41,058 nucleotides of DNA from Collinsella sp. (GTDB lineage Bacteria > Actinomycetota > Coriobacteriia > Coriobacteriales > Coriobacteriaceae): the NCBI GenBank assembly GCA_019414565.1, contig DXLU01000014.1, forward strand, positions 1 through 41,058. The letters are read 5' to 3'. This document shows, one piece after another, positions 41,007 through 41,058 of this stretch; the first letter of the stretch is position 1, and every line of letters begins with the position of its first letter. The notes beneath the pieces were generated by a model. The model was not told the DNA's origin. It saw nothing but the letters and a program-made list of their open reading frames with translations, and did no database searches. Position numbers and translations under genes: made by a program.

Positions 41007-41058
41007 GGACCTGTAGCTCAGTTGGTTAGAGCGTCCGGCTGATAACCGGGAGGTCACA
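41007..41058 (+). tRNA. tRNA-Ile (anticodon GAT), second copy, cut by window end
   Basis: The first 52 nt, identical to the tRNA-Ile at 40783, starting 4 nt after the tRNA-Ala CCA. The T arm and 3' end lie beyond the window. Confidence 0.93.

Noticed and set aside
1..41058. CRISPR array, phage, toxin-antitoxin or restriction system
   Set aside because: No regularly spaced direct repeats, integrase, capsid, nuclease-methylase pair or toxin-like pair was found. The only repeats are those listed.

Overview
The window looks like a chromosome segment around the replication origin of a GC-rich, Gram-positive gut actinobacterium of class Coriobacteriia, most like Collinsella. That name is an inference from gene order, protein character and codon use; no database search was run. 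The gene order rpmH-rnpA-yidD-yidC-jag-rsmG-parA-parB on the minus strand, back to back with dnaA-dnaN-recF-dciA-gyrB-gyrA on the plus strand, is the classic origin neighbourhood. Coding direction flips at about 29.0-29.35 kb, as expected if two forks leave from there.

Layout. 1-9.5 kb, mostly minus strand: tRNA-Lys, an M29 aminopeptidase, purC with a small membrane protein, an OmpR/HK two-component pair, a TSCPD protein translationally coupled to a Tat lipoprotein, purB, and tRNA-Gly. Downstream of both tRNAs lie partial copies of the tRNA 3' end interleaved with a hairpin-rich repeat. 9.8-13.2 kb: a solitary sortase-anchored thioester adhesin with SpaA/Cna-B-like repeats. 13.3-16.7 kb: a membrane M28-peptidase-like protein with a very large disordered insertion and apparently missing metal ligands. 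16.8-22.6 kb: a PafB/PafC-like WYL regulator pair converging on a DnaQ-DinG exonuclease-helicase, with ddl upstream of the helicase. 22.7-23.8 kb: rlmN.

23.9-29.1 kb, minus strand: a segregation block (parA, parB, a small membrane protein and three perfect parS sites), rsmG, then the ribosome/RNA-processing/membrane-insertion operon rpmH-rnpA-yidD-yidC-jag. The parAB-rsmG part is visibly less GC-rich than its surroundings. 29.35-40.5 kb, plus strand: an unusual GHKL-ATPase/low-complexity/winged-helix protein directly upstream of dnaA, then dnaA, an AT-rich dnaA-dnaN gap that is the best oriC candidate, dnaN, recF, a DUF721/DciA-like protein, gyrB and gyrA. The window ends in a tRNA-Ile / tRNA-Ala / tRNA-Ile cluster.

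The most interesting signals are: the GHKL-wHTH protein in the dnaA operon; a repeated TTTTCAACA motif in place of canonical DnaA boxes, together with a DnaA recognition helix carrying Asn where Asp is usual; the tRNA-3'-end-associated repeat family; a 103-nt hairpin between gyrB and gyrA with an exact complement to the gyrA Shine-Dalgarno; a perfect 34-bp inverted repeat after gyrA; and Phe at the GyrA quinolone-resistance hot spot.
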